Shown piece after piece: positions 17,934 to 26,341 of a stretch of 64,000 nucleotides of DNA. A model generated the notes under the pieces. It was given only the letters and a program-made list of their open reading frames with translations. It had not been told where the DNA came from and made no database searches. The first letter of the stretch is position 1. Every line of letters begins with the position of its first letter. The stretch comes from Curtobacterium flaccumfaciens (lineage in GTDB: Bacteria > Actinomycetota > Actinomycetes > Actinomycetales > Microbacteriaceae), in NCBI RefSeq assembly GCF_004361695.1, contig NZ_SNVW01000004.1, positions 248,001 to 312,000 of the forward strand, given 5' to 3'. Made by a program: the position numbers and the translations under genes.

Positions 17934-18754
17934 CGGTGCTCGACCTCGAGTGCCTGCGCGAGGAACGCGAGCGATCCGGGGAGGGCGTGGTCGGTGTAGC
18001 CCTCGGCGTGCCGGAGGCCCGGGATCAGCTGCAGGGTGCTCGGTACGCCGACCGCGGCGAGCGCTGCCTGCAGGGCGATCGGGTCCGACCGTGGGACCCA
18101 CTCCTCGAGGGAGTTGGCGAGGTACACCGGGCCCGTCGACGCCGTGACGTGCCCGACCGTGGATGCGCCGTCGAGCGCCGATCGATCGCCGCCGACCTCC
18201 TGCAGGATCACCCAGCGGAGGAATGCGTCGTCCCGCCCGGTCTGGTCGATGTCCGCGCTGCGCATCGCGTCGAGGTCCTGCGTCGTCGGCGCGGCGTCGA
18301 CCGTGCCGTCGGTCGCTCGGATGATGTCCGCGAGGCCGAAGATCCCCGACCAGCTCACGGCGGGGCGGCCGGTCGCGATGCCGCCCTCGACGGCGAGGTT
18401 GCCGCCGGCGGATCCCCCGAAGAACGCGACCTTGCTCCGGTCGAACGGGACGTCGGACTGCAGCGCCCACTCGTACGCGGTCAGCACGTCGTCCCTGCTG
18501 GCGGGGAACACGTCGGTCGGCGCCAGCCGGTAGTTCGGCACGAAGACGGTGTACCCGGCGTCCACGAGCCGCGCGGAGAGTCCGTCCTCCTTGGCCTTGT
18601 CCCCGCGGAACCAGCCGCCGCCGTGCACCAGCACGACGGCGCCGACGCTCGCGGGCGATCCGGGGCCCGGACGGTGCACGTCGAGGACCAGTGACTCGTG
18701 CTGGTCCGAGTACCGCACGTCGCGGTCGATGCGTGGCGGCTGCGGTGTGGGCAT
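17930..18754 (-). CDS. Alpha/beta hydrolase (esterase/lipase-like)
   Basis: 274 residues. The oxyanion-hole motif HGGGW (VLVHGGGWFRG), nucleophile elbow GGSAGG with Ser, and a late His (GLRHAEGYTDHAL) fit the hormone-sensitive-lipase/BD-FAE esterase group. No signal peptide. The start ATG at 18754 has GAGGAAGG 10 bases upstream. It is the first gene of the five-gene minus-strand operon with two exporters, a VOC protein and a small protein, so it may hydrolyse a compound that is then exported or detoxified. Confidence 0.9.
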   Translation of the reverse strand: MPTPQPPRIDRDVRYSDQHESLVLDVHRPGPGSPASVGAVVLVHGGGWFRGDKAKEDGLSARLVDAGYTVFVPNYRLAPTDVFPASRDDVLTAYEWALQSDVPFDRSKVAFFGGSAGGNLAVEGGIATGRPAVSWSGIFGLADIIRATDGTVDAAPTTQDLDAMRSADIDQTGRDDAFLRWVILQEVGGDRSALDGASTVGHVTASTGPVYLANSLEEWVPRSDPIALQAALAAVGVPSTLQLIPGLRHAEGYTDHALPGSLAFLAQALEVEHR

Positions 18755-18875
18755 CCGATGACGACCTTCCTCGAGCTCCCGGCGCCCGACCGGGCAGGGG
18801 TACGGATCCGATTGTGATCGACTGCGGCACGGGACGGTTGGGTCAGATGACTCGATGCGGGTCGGGTCCGCCCGG

Positions 18876-18881
18876 TAGCGT
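18876..18881 (+). promoter_or_regulatory. -10 hexamer TAGCGT of the Gfo/Idh gene (leaderless)
   Basis: TAGCGT ends 6 bases before ATG 18888; no ribosome site is present. Confidence 0.55.
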
Positions 18882-18887
18882 TCCGGC

Positions 18888-19946
18888 ATGACGATGACGT
18901 TCCCGGAGCCCGAGGTCCACGCACTCCGAGGCGGGCCGACGCTCGGGTGGGGCGTGATCGGCCCCGGGGAGATCGCGAACGACTTCACGGCCACGCTGCA
19001 CGCGAACTCGGACCAGCGCGTCGTCGCCGTGGGGTCCCGCTCCCCCGAGCGTGCCGCCGCCTTCGCCGGACGCCACGGCGTCCCCGGGGTGCACGGCTCG
19101 TACGAGGCCCTCGTCGCGGACCCCACGGTCGACGTCGTCTACGTGGCTTCCCCGCACCCGCAGCACCTCGGGCACGCGCTGCTCGCGATCGCCGCGGGCA
19201 AGCACGTCCTCGTCGAGAAGCCGATGACGACCTCGGCCGCGGACACCCGCACCCTCGCCGACGCCGCACGGGCCGCGGGCGTCCTGGCGATGGAGGCGAT
19301 GTGGACCCGGTACCTGCCCGGCTCCACGGTGATCGCCCGCCTGCTCGCGGACGGCGCCCTCGGCGACGTCCGGCTCGCGACGGTGGACGTCGGCTGGCCG
19401 CACGACCCGGACCCGGCCGACCGCATGTTCGATCCCGCCGCCGGCGGGGGCGCGCTCCTCGATGCCGGTGTCTACGGGCACTGGTTCGCACGGTTCGCCA
19501 CCGGCGCCCCGGTGACCAGCCGCACGACGGGGGTGGTCTCGGATCGCGGGGTCGACCTCCAGTCCGTCACCGTGTCGACGGCGGACGGTGGCGCGCAGGC
19601 GGTGGTGGCCACGTCGATGACGGCGTGGACGCCGGGGCTCGCGGCCATCGCGGGCAGCCGGGCCACCGTGCGGTACACCGACCACTTCGTGTTCCCGGCG
19701 TCGTTCGCGGTGCACCACCGGGGCGGGGAGGACCGCTGGGCGGAGCCGACCGGGCTGCGAGGGCGACAGGGACTCGTGTGGCAGGCGGCCGCGCTCGCCC
19801 GGTACGTGGCGGACGGCCGGACGGAGTCGCCGGTGCACTCGCTCGAGGACTCGATCGGGACCGCGGGGGCGCTCGACGCGGCCCGTGCCGACCTCGGCAC
19901 CGGGGCCGCGGCGTCTGTTTCCGAACGCGACACCTCGACCCCCTAG
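18888..19946 (+). CDS. Gfo/Idh/MocA-family NAD(P)-dependent oxidoreductase
   Basis: 352 residues. The Rossmann domain has GWGVIGPGEIANDF and the family motif EKPMT (HVLVEKPMTTSAAD). The C-terminal domain contains MEAMWTRYLPGS and GGGALLDAGVYGHWF, with the Asp and His placed as catalytic residues in this family. It probably oxidises or reduces a sugar or sugar-like alcohol. Its stop codon TAG is also the start of the TAGGAT -10 element for the NRPS-like gene, so the two are transcribed from overlapping signals. A link to the NRPS product is only suggested by adjacency. Confidence 0.92.
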   Translation: MTMTFPEPEVHALRGGPTLGWGVIGPGEIANDFTATLHANSDQRVVAVGSRSPERAAAFAGRHGVPGVHGSYEALVADPTVDVVYVASPHPQHLGHALLAIAAGKHVLVEKPMTTSAADTRTLADAARAAGVLAMEAMWTRYLPGSTVIARLLADGALGDVRLATVDVGWPHDPDPADRMFDPAAGGGALLDAGVYGHWFARFATGAPVTSRTTGVVSDRGVDLQSVTVSTADGGAQAVVATSMTAWTPGLAAIAGSRATVRYTDHFVFPASFAVHHRGGEDRWAEPTGLRGRQGLVWQAAALARYVADGRTESPVHSLEDSIGTAGALDAARADLGTGAAASVSERDTSTP

Positions 19947-19949
19947 GAT
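19944..19949 (+). promoter_or_regulatory. -10 hexamer TAGGAT of the NRPS-like gene
   Basis: TAGGAT overlaps the stop codon of the preceding gene. A start of transcription near 19,956 would give a leader of about 32 bases that contains the AAGAGGA ribosome site. Confidence 0.5.
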
Positions 19950-19987
19950 CACGGGCCGGTCGACCACCCGGCCGGGAAGAGGACTCG

Positions 19988-22900
19988 ATGACCAGCGCCA
20001 CCACCAGCGCCACCGGGAACCCGCAGGCGGAACTCGCCGCCGGCGACCGTGCACCGGCGCCCCGGACCCTGCTCGACGTCCTCTCCGCCACCGCGGCCGA
20101 GCACCCGGACGCCCTCGCGCTCGAGGACCCGGCCGGCACCCTCGACTACGCGACCCTGCTGGAGCGGGTGCACGAGCAGGCGGACGACTTGGCACGGCGC
20201 GGGGTCCGGCGCGGCGACCGGGTCGGGGTGCGGATCCCCTCCGGCGGACGCGACCTGTACGTGTCGATCCTGGCGGTGCTCGCCGCGGGTGCTGCGTACG
20301 TGCCGGTGGACGCCGACGACCCCGAGGAGCGCGCGACCCTGGTGTTCGGCGAGGCCGCCGTCGTCGGCGTGATCGGCGCCGGCGGGGTGCTGCGACGGTC
20401 GGGGGCGCCCGATGCCGAGCCGTCCCCGGTCGTCGACCCCGCGGCGAGCGCCGACGCCCCCACGCTCGAGGACGACGCGTGGATCATCTTCACGTCGGGG
20501 TCGACCGGGGTGCCGAAGGGCGTCGCGGTGACGCACCGGTCGGCGGCGGCGTTCGTCGACGCCGAGGCGCGGATGTTCCTGCAGGCGGCGCCGATCGGGC
20601 CGGGCGACCGGGTGCTGGCGGGGCTGAGCGTGGCGTTCGACGCGTCGTGCGAGGAGATGTGGCTGGCGTGGGGGCACGGGGCGTGCCTGGTGCCGGCGCC
20701 GCGGTCGCTGGTGCGGACCGGGGTGGACCTGGGGCCGTGGCTCATCGCGCACGGGATCACGGTCGTGTCGACGGTGCCGACCCTCGCGGCGCTCTGGCCG
20801 GACGACGCCCTCGAGCAGGTGCGTCTCGTCATCTTCGGCGGTGAGGCGTGCCCGCCGGAGCTCGCGGCGCGGATCGCGAGCCGGGGGCGTGAGGTGTGGA
20901 ACACGTACGGTCCGACCGAGGCGACGGTGGTGGCGTGCGGTGCCCTGCTGGACGGGAGCACGCCGATCCGGATCGGGCTGCCGCTCGACGGGTGGGACCT
21001 GGCGGTGGTCGACGCCGCGGGGCAGCGGGTCGAGCCGGGTGGTGTCGGGGAGCTGGTGATCGGCGGGGTGGGGCTCGGCCGGTACCTCGACCCGGCGAAG
21101 GACGCGGAGAAGTACGCGCCGTTCCCGGAGCTCGGGTGGGCGCGGGCGTACCGGAGCGGTGACCTGGTGCGGTACGACCCCGAGGGGCTGGTGTTCCAGG
21201 GGCGGGCGGACGACCAGGTGAAGCTCGGTGGGCGGCGGATCGAGCTCGGTGAGATCGACGCGGCACTGCAGGCGCTCGACGACGTGGCGGGTGGTGCCGC
21301 GGTGGTGCAGCGGACCCCGGCCGGCAACCAGGTGCTCGTCGGCTACGTCGCCCCGGTGGCGGGGGCATCCGTCGACGTGGCCGCGGCGAACGCCCGGCTG
21401 CGCGAGGAGCTGCCGGCAGCGCTCGTGCCGCTGCTCGCGGTGGTGGACGCCCTGCCGACGCGGACGTCCGGCAAGGTGGACCGCGCAGCACTGCCGTGGC
21501 CGCTGCCCGGATCGGGGTCGCCCGGGTCGGCCGGGGCCGCCGTGCTGCCGGACACGGTGGCGTGGATCGCGGAGCGGTGGTCGGCGATCCTCGGTGTGCC
21601 GGTCGCGAGCGTCGACGACGACTTCTTCGCGCACGGCGGCGGTTCGCTGACGGCGGCGCAGCTCGTGTCCGCGATCCGGGAGCGGTTCCCGACCACGACG
21701 GTGGCGGACGTGTACGACCACCCGCGGATCGGAGCGCTCGCGGACGCGCTCGACGACTCCGGGCCGACGGTCTCGGTCCCCCGCGACGTGCGTCCGGTGC
21801 CGCCGGCGACCGGGTTCGTGATGACGCTGCTCGGGCTGCCCGTGCAGGTGCTCCGCGGGCTGCGGGTCCTCAGCTGGACGGCGCTCGTCGCAGCGGTCCT
21901 GCACGCGACGACCCTGCCGTGGCTGCCGGTGCTGCCGTGGCCGGTGCTGGTCGTCGCGCTGCTGCTGTTCGTGACGCCGGTGGGGAAGATGGCGATCACC
22001 GTCGTGCTCGCGCGGCTCCTGCTGGCGGGCGTCCGTCCCGGCGACCACCCACGCGGCGGGTCCGTGCACCTGCGGGTGTGGCTGGCGGAGCGGATCGCCG
22101 AGGCGGTGGACGGCCCGTCGACGGCGGGCGCTCCGTGGATCAGCTACTACGCGCGGGCGCTCGGTGCCCGGATCGGCGCCGACGTCGACCTGCACACGCT
22201 GCCGCCGGTGACCGGGATGCTCACGATCGGCAAGCGTGCCTCGATCGAGCCCGAGGTCGACCTCGCCGGGCACTGGGTGGACGGCGACGTCTTCCGGCTC
22301 GGGCACGTGCGGGTCGACGCCGACGCCGTGGTGCACAGCCGGACGACGCTGCTCCCCGGGGCACACGTCGGCGTGGGTGCCGAGGTCGAGGCCGGGTCGG
22401 CCGTGACCGGCCGGGTCCCCGACGGCGAACGCTGGGCGGGTTCGCCGGCGGAACGCATCGGGTCGGCCCGACACGACCGGGAGGCGCGCCCCGCCACCCG
22501 ACGCCGGTGGCTGCTGGCGTACGGGGCCGGGTCGGTGGCCGTGGCCGGCTTGCCGGTGATCGGCGTCGCCGCCGGGTTGGCGGTCGCGTGGCTCCTCGTC
22601 GGGACGGCGGACTCGCTCGGCGAGGCGCTGCTCCGCGCCCTGGTCTCGGTGCCGCTCGCGACGGTCGTGGCGGGTGCCGTGTACGCGCTGCTCGTGGTCG
22701 TGTCGGTGCGGTTGCTCGGCATCGGCCTGGTCGAGGGCCGCCACCCGGTGCGGTCCCGGATCGGGTGGCAGGCGTGGTCGACCGAACGGGTGCTCGACGC
22801 CGCGCGCACACTGCTGTTCCCCCTGTACGCGTCGCTCGTGACCCCGGTGTGGCTCCGGCTGCTCGGGGCGAAGGTCGGGCGGAACACCGAGATCTCGACG

Positions 22901-23908
22901 GTGCTGCTCATCCCCTCGCTGACCCAGATCGCCTCGGGGGCGTTCCTCGCCGACGACACGATGGTCGCCACCTACGAACTGGGCGGCGGGCGCATCCGGA
23001 TCGGCCGCTCGAAGATCGGACGGCGCGCGTTCCTCGGCAACAGCGGCATGTCCGGCGCCGGCCGATCGGTGCCCCGCGAAGCCCTGGTCGCCGTGCTGTC
23101 CGCCGTGCCGAAGAAGGCCAAGCGCGGCTCGTCGTGGCTCGGGTCACCCCCGGTCCGGCTCCGGCGCGCGACCGCGGAGTTCGACGAGGAACGCACCTTC
23201 CGGCCGCCGCGGTCGCTCAAGGTCGCGCGCGGGTGCTGGGAACTGCTCCGCCTCGTCGCACCGATGGTGTCGGCCGCCATCGCCCTCGGCGTCGTCGGCA
23301 GCCTGCTCGCGCTCTGGTCCGCCGTCGGCATCGGCTGGACCGTCCTCCTCGCCGGCCCGGTGCTCATCGTCGCCGGCGCCGTCGCCGCCCTCGTCTCCAC
23401 CGTCGCGAAGTGGGTGTTCGTCGGCCGGATCGCCGCGCGGGAACACCCGCTCTGGTCGTCGTTCGTCTGGCGCAACGAGGTGCAGGACACCTTCGTGGAG
23501 ACCGTCGCACGGCCGTGGTTCGCCGAGCAGGCCACCGGGACGCCGGCGCTCGCCGCCTGGCTGCGGAGCCTCGGGGCGATGATCGGGCGCGGGACCTGGC
23601 TCGAGACGTACTGGCTGCCCGAGGCCGACCTGGTCACGATCGGCGCCGGCGCGTCGGTCGCACGCGGCACCGTCGTGCAGACGCACCTGTTCCACGACCG
23701 GGTCATGCAGCTGGACACGGTGACGCTCGCCGCGGGTGCGACCCTCGGCCCGCACAGCGTCGTCCTGCCCGCGGCGGGCATCGGCACCGGGGCGACCGTC
23801 GGCCCGGCGTCGCTCGTGATGCGCGGCGAGCAGGTGCCCGGCGGGACCCACTGGGCGGGCAACCCCATCGCTCCGTGGACATCCGGAGCACCCGCCGTGG
23901 CAGACTGA
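19988..23908 (+). CDS. Pls/PosA-type NRPS-like protein: adenylation, carrier and membrane-bound C-terminal domains
   Basis: 1,306 residues, close to the known size of epsilon-poly-L-lysine synthetase (about 1,320). The adenylation domain has FTSGSTGVPKG (168-178), FDASCEEMW (217-225), NTYGPTE (305-311), YRSGDLV, GRADDQVKLGGRRIELGEID and PTRTSGKVDR. The carrier domain has phosphopantetheine Ser553 in FFAHGGGSLTA. From about 612 onward there are several paired transmembrane helices separated by soluble segments with hexapeptide-like turns (IGADVDLHTLPP, IGRSKIGRRAFLGNSGMSG, IGAGASVARGTVVQTHLF), the terminal domain of TIGR02353-type proteins; there is no condensation or thioesterase domain of the classical kind. 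Family members polymerise one amino acid iteratively at the membrane. Glu222 in the pocket region might favour a basic substrate, but this is a guess. An M1 peptidase follows. Confidence 0.95.
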   Translation: MTSATTSATGNPQAELAAGDRAPAPRTLLDVLSATAAEHPDALALEDPAGTLDYATLLERVHEQADDLARRGVRRGDRVGVRIPSGGRDLYVSILAVLAAGAAYVPVDADDPEERATLVFGEAAVVGVIGAGGVLRRSGAPDAEPSPVVDPAASADAPTLEDDAWIIFTSGSTGVPKGVAVTHRSAAAFVDAEARMFLQAAPIGPGDRVLAGLSVAFDASCEEMWLAWGHGACLVPAPRSLVRTGVDLGPWLIAHGITVVSTVPTLAALWPDDALEQVRLVIFGGEACPPELAARIASRGREVWNTYGPTEATVVACGALLDGSTPIRIGLPLDGWDLAVVDAAGQRVEPGGVGELVIGGVGLGRYLDPAKDAEKYAPFPELGWARAYRSGDLVRYDPEGLVFQGRADDQVKLGGRRIELGEIDAALQALDDVAGGAAVVQRTPAGNQVLVGYVAPVAGASVDVAAANARLREELPAALVPLLAVVDALPTRTSGKVDRAALPWPLPGSGSPGSAGAAVLPDTVAWIAERWSAILGVPVASVDDDFFAHGGGSLTAAQLVSAIRERFPTTTVADVYDHPRIGALADALDDSGPTVSVPRDVRPVPPATGFVMTLLGLPVQVLRGLRVLSWTALVAAVLHATTLPWLPVLPWPVLVVALLLFVTPVGKMAITVVLARLLLAGVRPGDHPRGGSVHLRVWLAERIAEAVDGPSTAGAPWISYYARALGARIGADVDLHTLPPVTGMLTIGKRASIEPEVDLAGHWVDGDVFRLGHVRVDADAVVHSRTTLLPGAHVGVGAEVEAGSAVTGRVPDGERWAGSPAERIGSARHDREARPATRRRWLLAYGAGSVAVAGLPVIGVAAGLAVAWLLVGTADSLGEALLRALVSVPLATVVAGAVYALLVVVSVRLLGIGLVEGRHPVRSRIGWQAWSTERVLDAARTLLFPLYASLVTPVWLRLLGAKVGRNTEISTVLLIPSLTQIASGAFLADDTMVATYELGGGRIRIGRSKIGRRAFLGNSGMSGAGRSVPREALVAVLSAVPKKAKRGSSWLGSPPVRLRRATAEFDEERTFRPPRSLKVARGCWELLRLVAPMVSAAIALGVVGSLLALWSAVGIGWTVLLAGPVLIVAGAVAALVSTVAKWVFVGRIAAREHPLWSSFVWRNEVQDTFVETVARPWFAEQATGTPALAAWLRSLGAMIGRGTWLETYWLPEADLVTIGAGASVARGTVVQTHLFHDRVMQLDTVTLAAGATLGPHSVVLPAAGIGTGATVGPASLVMRGEQVPGGTHWAGNPIAPWTSGAPAVAD

Positions 23909-23916
23909 CCGGCACC

Positions 23917-25251
23917 GTGACCCCGACGAACGCCGTGCCGACGACCGCTGCCCCCGACCCGTACACCCCGCACAGCGGCGACCGGCGGTGGGACGCCCGC
24001 CACTACGACCTCCGACTGGAGTACCGGGTCGCGACGAACCGCCTCGACGCGACCGCCACCGTCACCGCCCGCGCCGTCGAGGACCTCGACCGCGTCGTGC
24101 TCGACCTGCACGGCCTGACCGTGGAGCGGGTCGACGTCGACGGCAAGCGCGCGAAGAAGACCTCGACGGCGACGCACAAGCTCACCGTGACACCGGCCGC
24201 GCCGATCGCCGCGGGGACCGAGTTCACGGTGCACGTGAAGTACCGCGGCACCCCGCACCCGCTCCGGAGCCCCTGGGGCCAGATCGGCTGGGAGGAGCTG
24301 ACCGACGGCGTCATCGTCGCGGCGCAGCCCACCGGGGCGCCGTCCTGGTTCCCGTGCAACGACCGACCGGACGACAAGGCCACCTACCGGTTCGAGATCA
24401 CGGCCGACGCGGCGTACGACGTCGTCGCGAACGGCGACCTGCTCGGCAAGGAGCGCGCCCGCGGCGGCACGACGTGGACCTACGCCACGACGGAGCCGAT
24501 GGCCACGTACCTGGCGACCGTGCAGATCGGCCGCTACCGGACGACGAAGCTCCGCGGCGCGGACGTCCCCGTCACGTTGCACCACCCCGCCGACCTCGCC
24601 GGCGCCGCGAAGACCGACTTCGGCCGGGTGCCGGACATGCTCGCGCTCTACGCCGACCGGTTCGGCCCCTACCCGTTCCCGGCGTACGGCGTCGTGGTGA
24701 CCGACGACGAGCTCGAGATCCCGCTCGAGGCGCACGGTCTCGCCGTCTTCGGGCGGAACCACGTCGACGGGGAGCACGGCACCGACCGGCTCATCGCGCA
24801 CGAGCTCGCCCACCAGTGGTTCGGCAACTCCGTCACCGTCGCCCGCTGGCGGGACATCTGGCTGCACGAGGGCTTCGCCTGCTACGCGGAGTGGCTGTGG
24901 TCGGAGCACCGCGGCGGGGACTCTGCGGACGTCCTGGCCGAGCGGTACCGGCAGGGCCTGCTCGACCAGCCCCAGGACCTCGTCGTCGGCGACCCGGGAG
25001 CCGCCGACATGTTCGACGACCGGGTCTACAAGCGCGGCGCACTGGCGCTGCACGCCGTCCGCCGGTCGATCGGCGACGACGCGTTCTTCGGCGGGCTCTG
25101 GACGATCACCGAACGGCATCGGTACGGGTCCGTCCGACCCGAGGACGTGCTGGCGGCGTTCGCCGAGGCCGCGGGTACCGGCGTCGCGGCGGTGCGAGCG
25201 CTGACGGCGCCGTGGATCGAGGAGCCCGGGGTCCCGTCGCTCGGGCGCTAG
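23917..25251 (+). CDS. M1-family zinc aminopeptidase
   Basis: 444 residues with the M1 zinc motif HELAHQWFGN, the second zinc Glu in LHEGFACYAEWLWSE, the substrate-recognition loop as PLEAHGLAVFG (family GAMEN variant), and the N-terminal beta-sandwich (HYDLRLEYRVATNRL). It lacks the large C-terminal helical domain of PepN, as in short actinobacterial M1 enzymes. No signal peptide. GTG at 23917 is 8 bases after the NRPS stop. Known poly-lysine producers carry M1-like zinc aminopeptidases that degrade the polymer, so this enzyme may process or clear the NRPS product; that link is inferred. Its stop overlaps the XRE gene tail to tail (CTAG). Confidence 0.94.
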   Translation: MTPTNAVPTTAAPDPYTPHSGDRRWDARHYDLRLEYRVATNRLDATATVTARAVEDLDRVVLDLHGLTVERVDVDGKRAKKTSTATHKLTVTPAAPIAAGTEFTVHVKYRGTPHPLRSPWGQIGWEELTDGVIVAAQPTGAPSWFPCNDRPDDKATYRFEITADAAYDVVANGDLLGKERARGGTTWTYATTEPMATYLATVQIGRYRTTKLRGADVPVTLHHPADLAGAAKTDFGRVPDMLALYADRFGPYPFPAYGVVVTDDELEIPLEAHGLAVFGRNHVDGEHGTDRLIAHELAHQWFGNSVTVARWRDIWLHEGFACYAEWLWSEHRGGDSADVLAERYRQGLLDQPQDLVVGDPGAADMFDDRVYKRGALALHAVRRSIGDDAFFGGLWTITERHRYGSVRPEDVLAAFAEAAGTGVAAVRALTAPWIEEPGVPSLGR

Positions 25252-25514
25252 CCGGCGGTCTCGGCCAGGTCCGGTTCGCTGACCTCGGCCCACACGGCGT
25301 CGAGCGACAGACCGACGACGCCGGCGACGGCCGCGATCGTCGAGAAGGCCGGCGTCGCGATCCGCCCCGTCTCGATCTTCCGCAGGGTCTCGGGCGAGAT
25401 GCCGGCCGCGAGCGCCGTGTCGAGCATCGAGCGCGGACCACGAGCACGGCGGAGCAGCGCACCGAGGCGGCGACCACGAGCGACCTCGTCGGGGCTGAGC
25501 GGGAGTCGGACCAT
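25248..25514 (-). CDS. XRE-family transcriptional regulator
   Basis: 88 residues, essentially a single helix-turn-helix domain: LGALLRRARGPRSMLDTALAAGISPETLRKIETGRIATPAFSTI is the Cro/CI-type HTH, with recognition helix SPETLRKIETGR. No sensor domain. ATG at 25514 is 6 bases after a TAGTGT -10 (25521-25526), so the mRNA is probably leaderless. It is divergent from map with a palindrome-rich intergenic region, which suggests autoregulation and control of map. Confidence 0.9.
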   Translation of the reverse strand: MVRLPLSPDEVARGRRLGALLRRARGPRSMLDTALAAGISPETLRKIETGRIATPAFSTIAAVAGVVGLSLDAVWAEVSEPDLAETAG

Positions 25515-25520
25515 GCCCCG

Positions 25521-25573
25521 ACACTAATACCGGTCGAACAGTACCGGGCAGACAATACCGGTATGGTCATACC
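25521..25573. promoter_or_regulatory. Divergent promoter/operator between the XRE regulator and map
   Basis: Three TACCGG-containing sites occur: TAATACCGGT (25525-25534), GTACCGGG (25541-25548) and the perfect palindrome ATACCGGTAT (25555-25564), followed by inverted repeat GGTATG-GT-CATACC (25560-25573) ending at the map start. The minus-strand -10 is TAGTGT (25521-25526); the plus-strand -10 is TATGGT (25562-25567), 6 bases before the map ATG. The sites overlap both promoters, as expected of an autoregulator. Confidence 0.65.
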
Positions 25574-26341
25574 ATGATCGAGATCCTCACCCCGGCCGAG
25601 GTCGACCGTGCCCGCGCCACCGGTGCCCTCGTCGGCACGATCCTGCAGACCCTGCGCGACCGCACCCGGGTCGGCACCAACCTGCTCGAGATCGACGGCT
25701 GGGCGCGGACGATGATCGAGGACGCCGGCGCCGACTCCTGCTACGTCGACTACGCGCCGTCGTTCGGGCGCGGGCCGTTCGGCCACCACGTCTGCACGGC
25801 CGTCAACGACGCCGTCCTGCACGGTCTCCCCCACGACCGGGTGCTCGCCGACGGCGACCTCCTCACCCTCGACCTCGCCGTGTCCCTCGACGGCATCGCG
25901 GCCGACGCCGCGATCAGCTTCGTCGTCGGCACGCCCGACCCCGCCGACACCGCGCTGATCGCCGCGACGGAACACGCCCTCGCCGCGGGCATCGCCGCCG
26001 CGCGGCCCGGTGCCCGGATCGGTGACCTCTCGCACGCCATCGGCACCGTCCTGCAGGACGCCGGGTACCCCGTCAACGTCGAGTTCGGCGGGCACGGGAT
26101 CGGGTCGACCATGCACCAGGACCCGCACGTGTCGAACACCGGGCGACCCGGCCGCGGCTACACGCTGCGGCCCGGCCTGCTCCTCGCGCTCGAGCCGTGG
26201 GTGATGGCGGACACCGACGTGCTCGTGACCGACCCGGACGGGTGGACGCTCCGCAGCGCCACCGGAGCGCGGACGGCGCACACCGAGCACACGATCGCGA
26301 TCACCGAGACCGGCGCCGAGGTGCTCACCCTCCCGCGCTGA
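25574..26341 (+). CDS. map: Methionine aminopeptidase, type I
   Basis: 255 residues with the pita-bread metallopeptidase ligands: His in FGHHVCTAVNDAVLHGLP, Asp in LLTLDLAVSLDGIAADAAI, His in FGGHGIGSTMHQDPHV, and two Glu in LALEPWVM and TAHTEHTIAI. It removes N-terminal methionine. The usual map copy lies in the secY-adk-map cluster, so this is probably a second copy, here under XRE control. No ribosome site; TATGGT 6 bases upstream of the ATG suggests leaderless expression. Confidence 0.94.
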   Translation: MIEILTPAEVDRARATGALVGTILQTLRDRTRVGTNLLEIDGWARTMIEDAGADSCYVDYAPSFGRGPFGHHVCTAVNDAVLHGLPHDRVLADGDLLTLDLAVSLDGIAADAAISFVVGTPDPADTALIAATEHALAAGIAAARPGARIGDLSHAIGTVLQDAGYPVNVEFGGHGIGSTMHQDPHVSNTGRPGRGYTLRPGLLLALEPWVMADTDVLVTDPDGWTLRSATGARTAHTEHTIAITETGAEVLTLPR

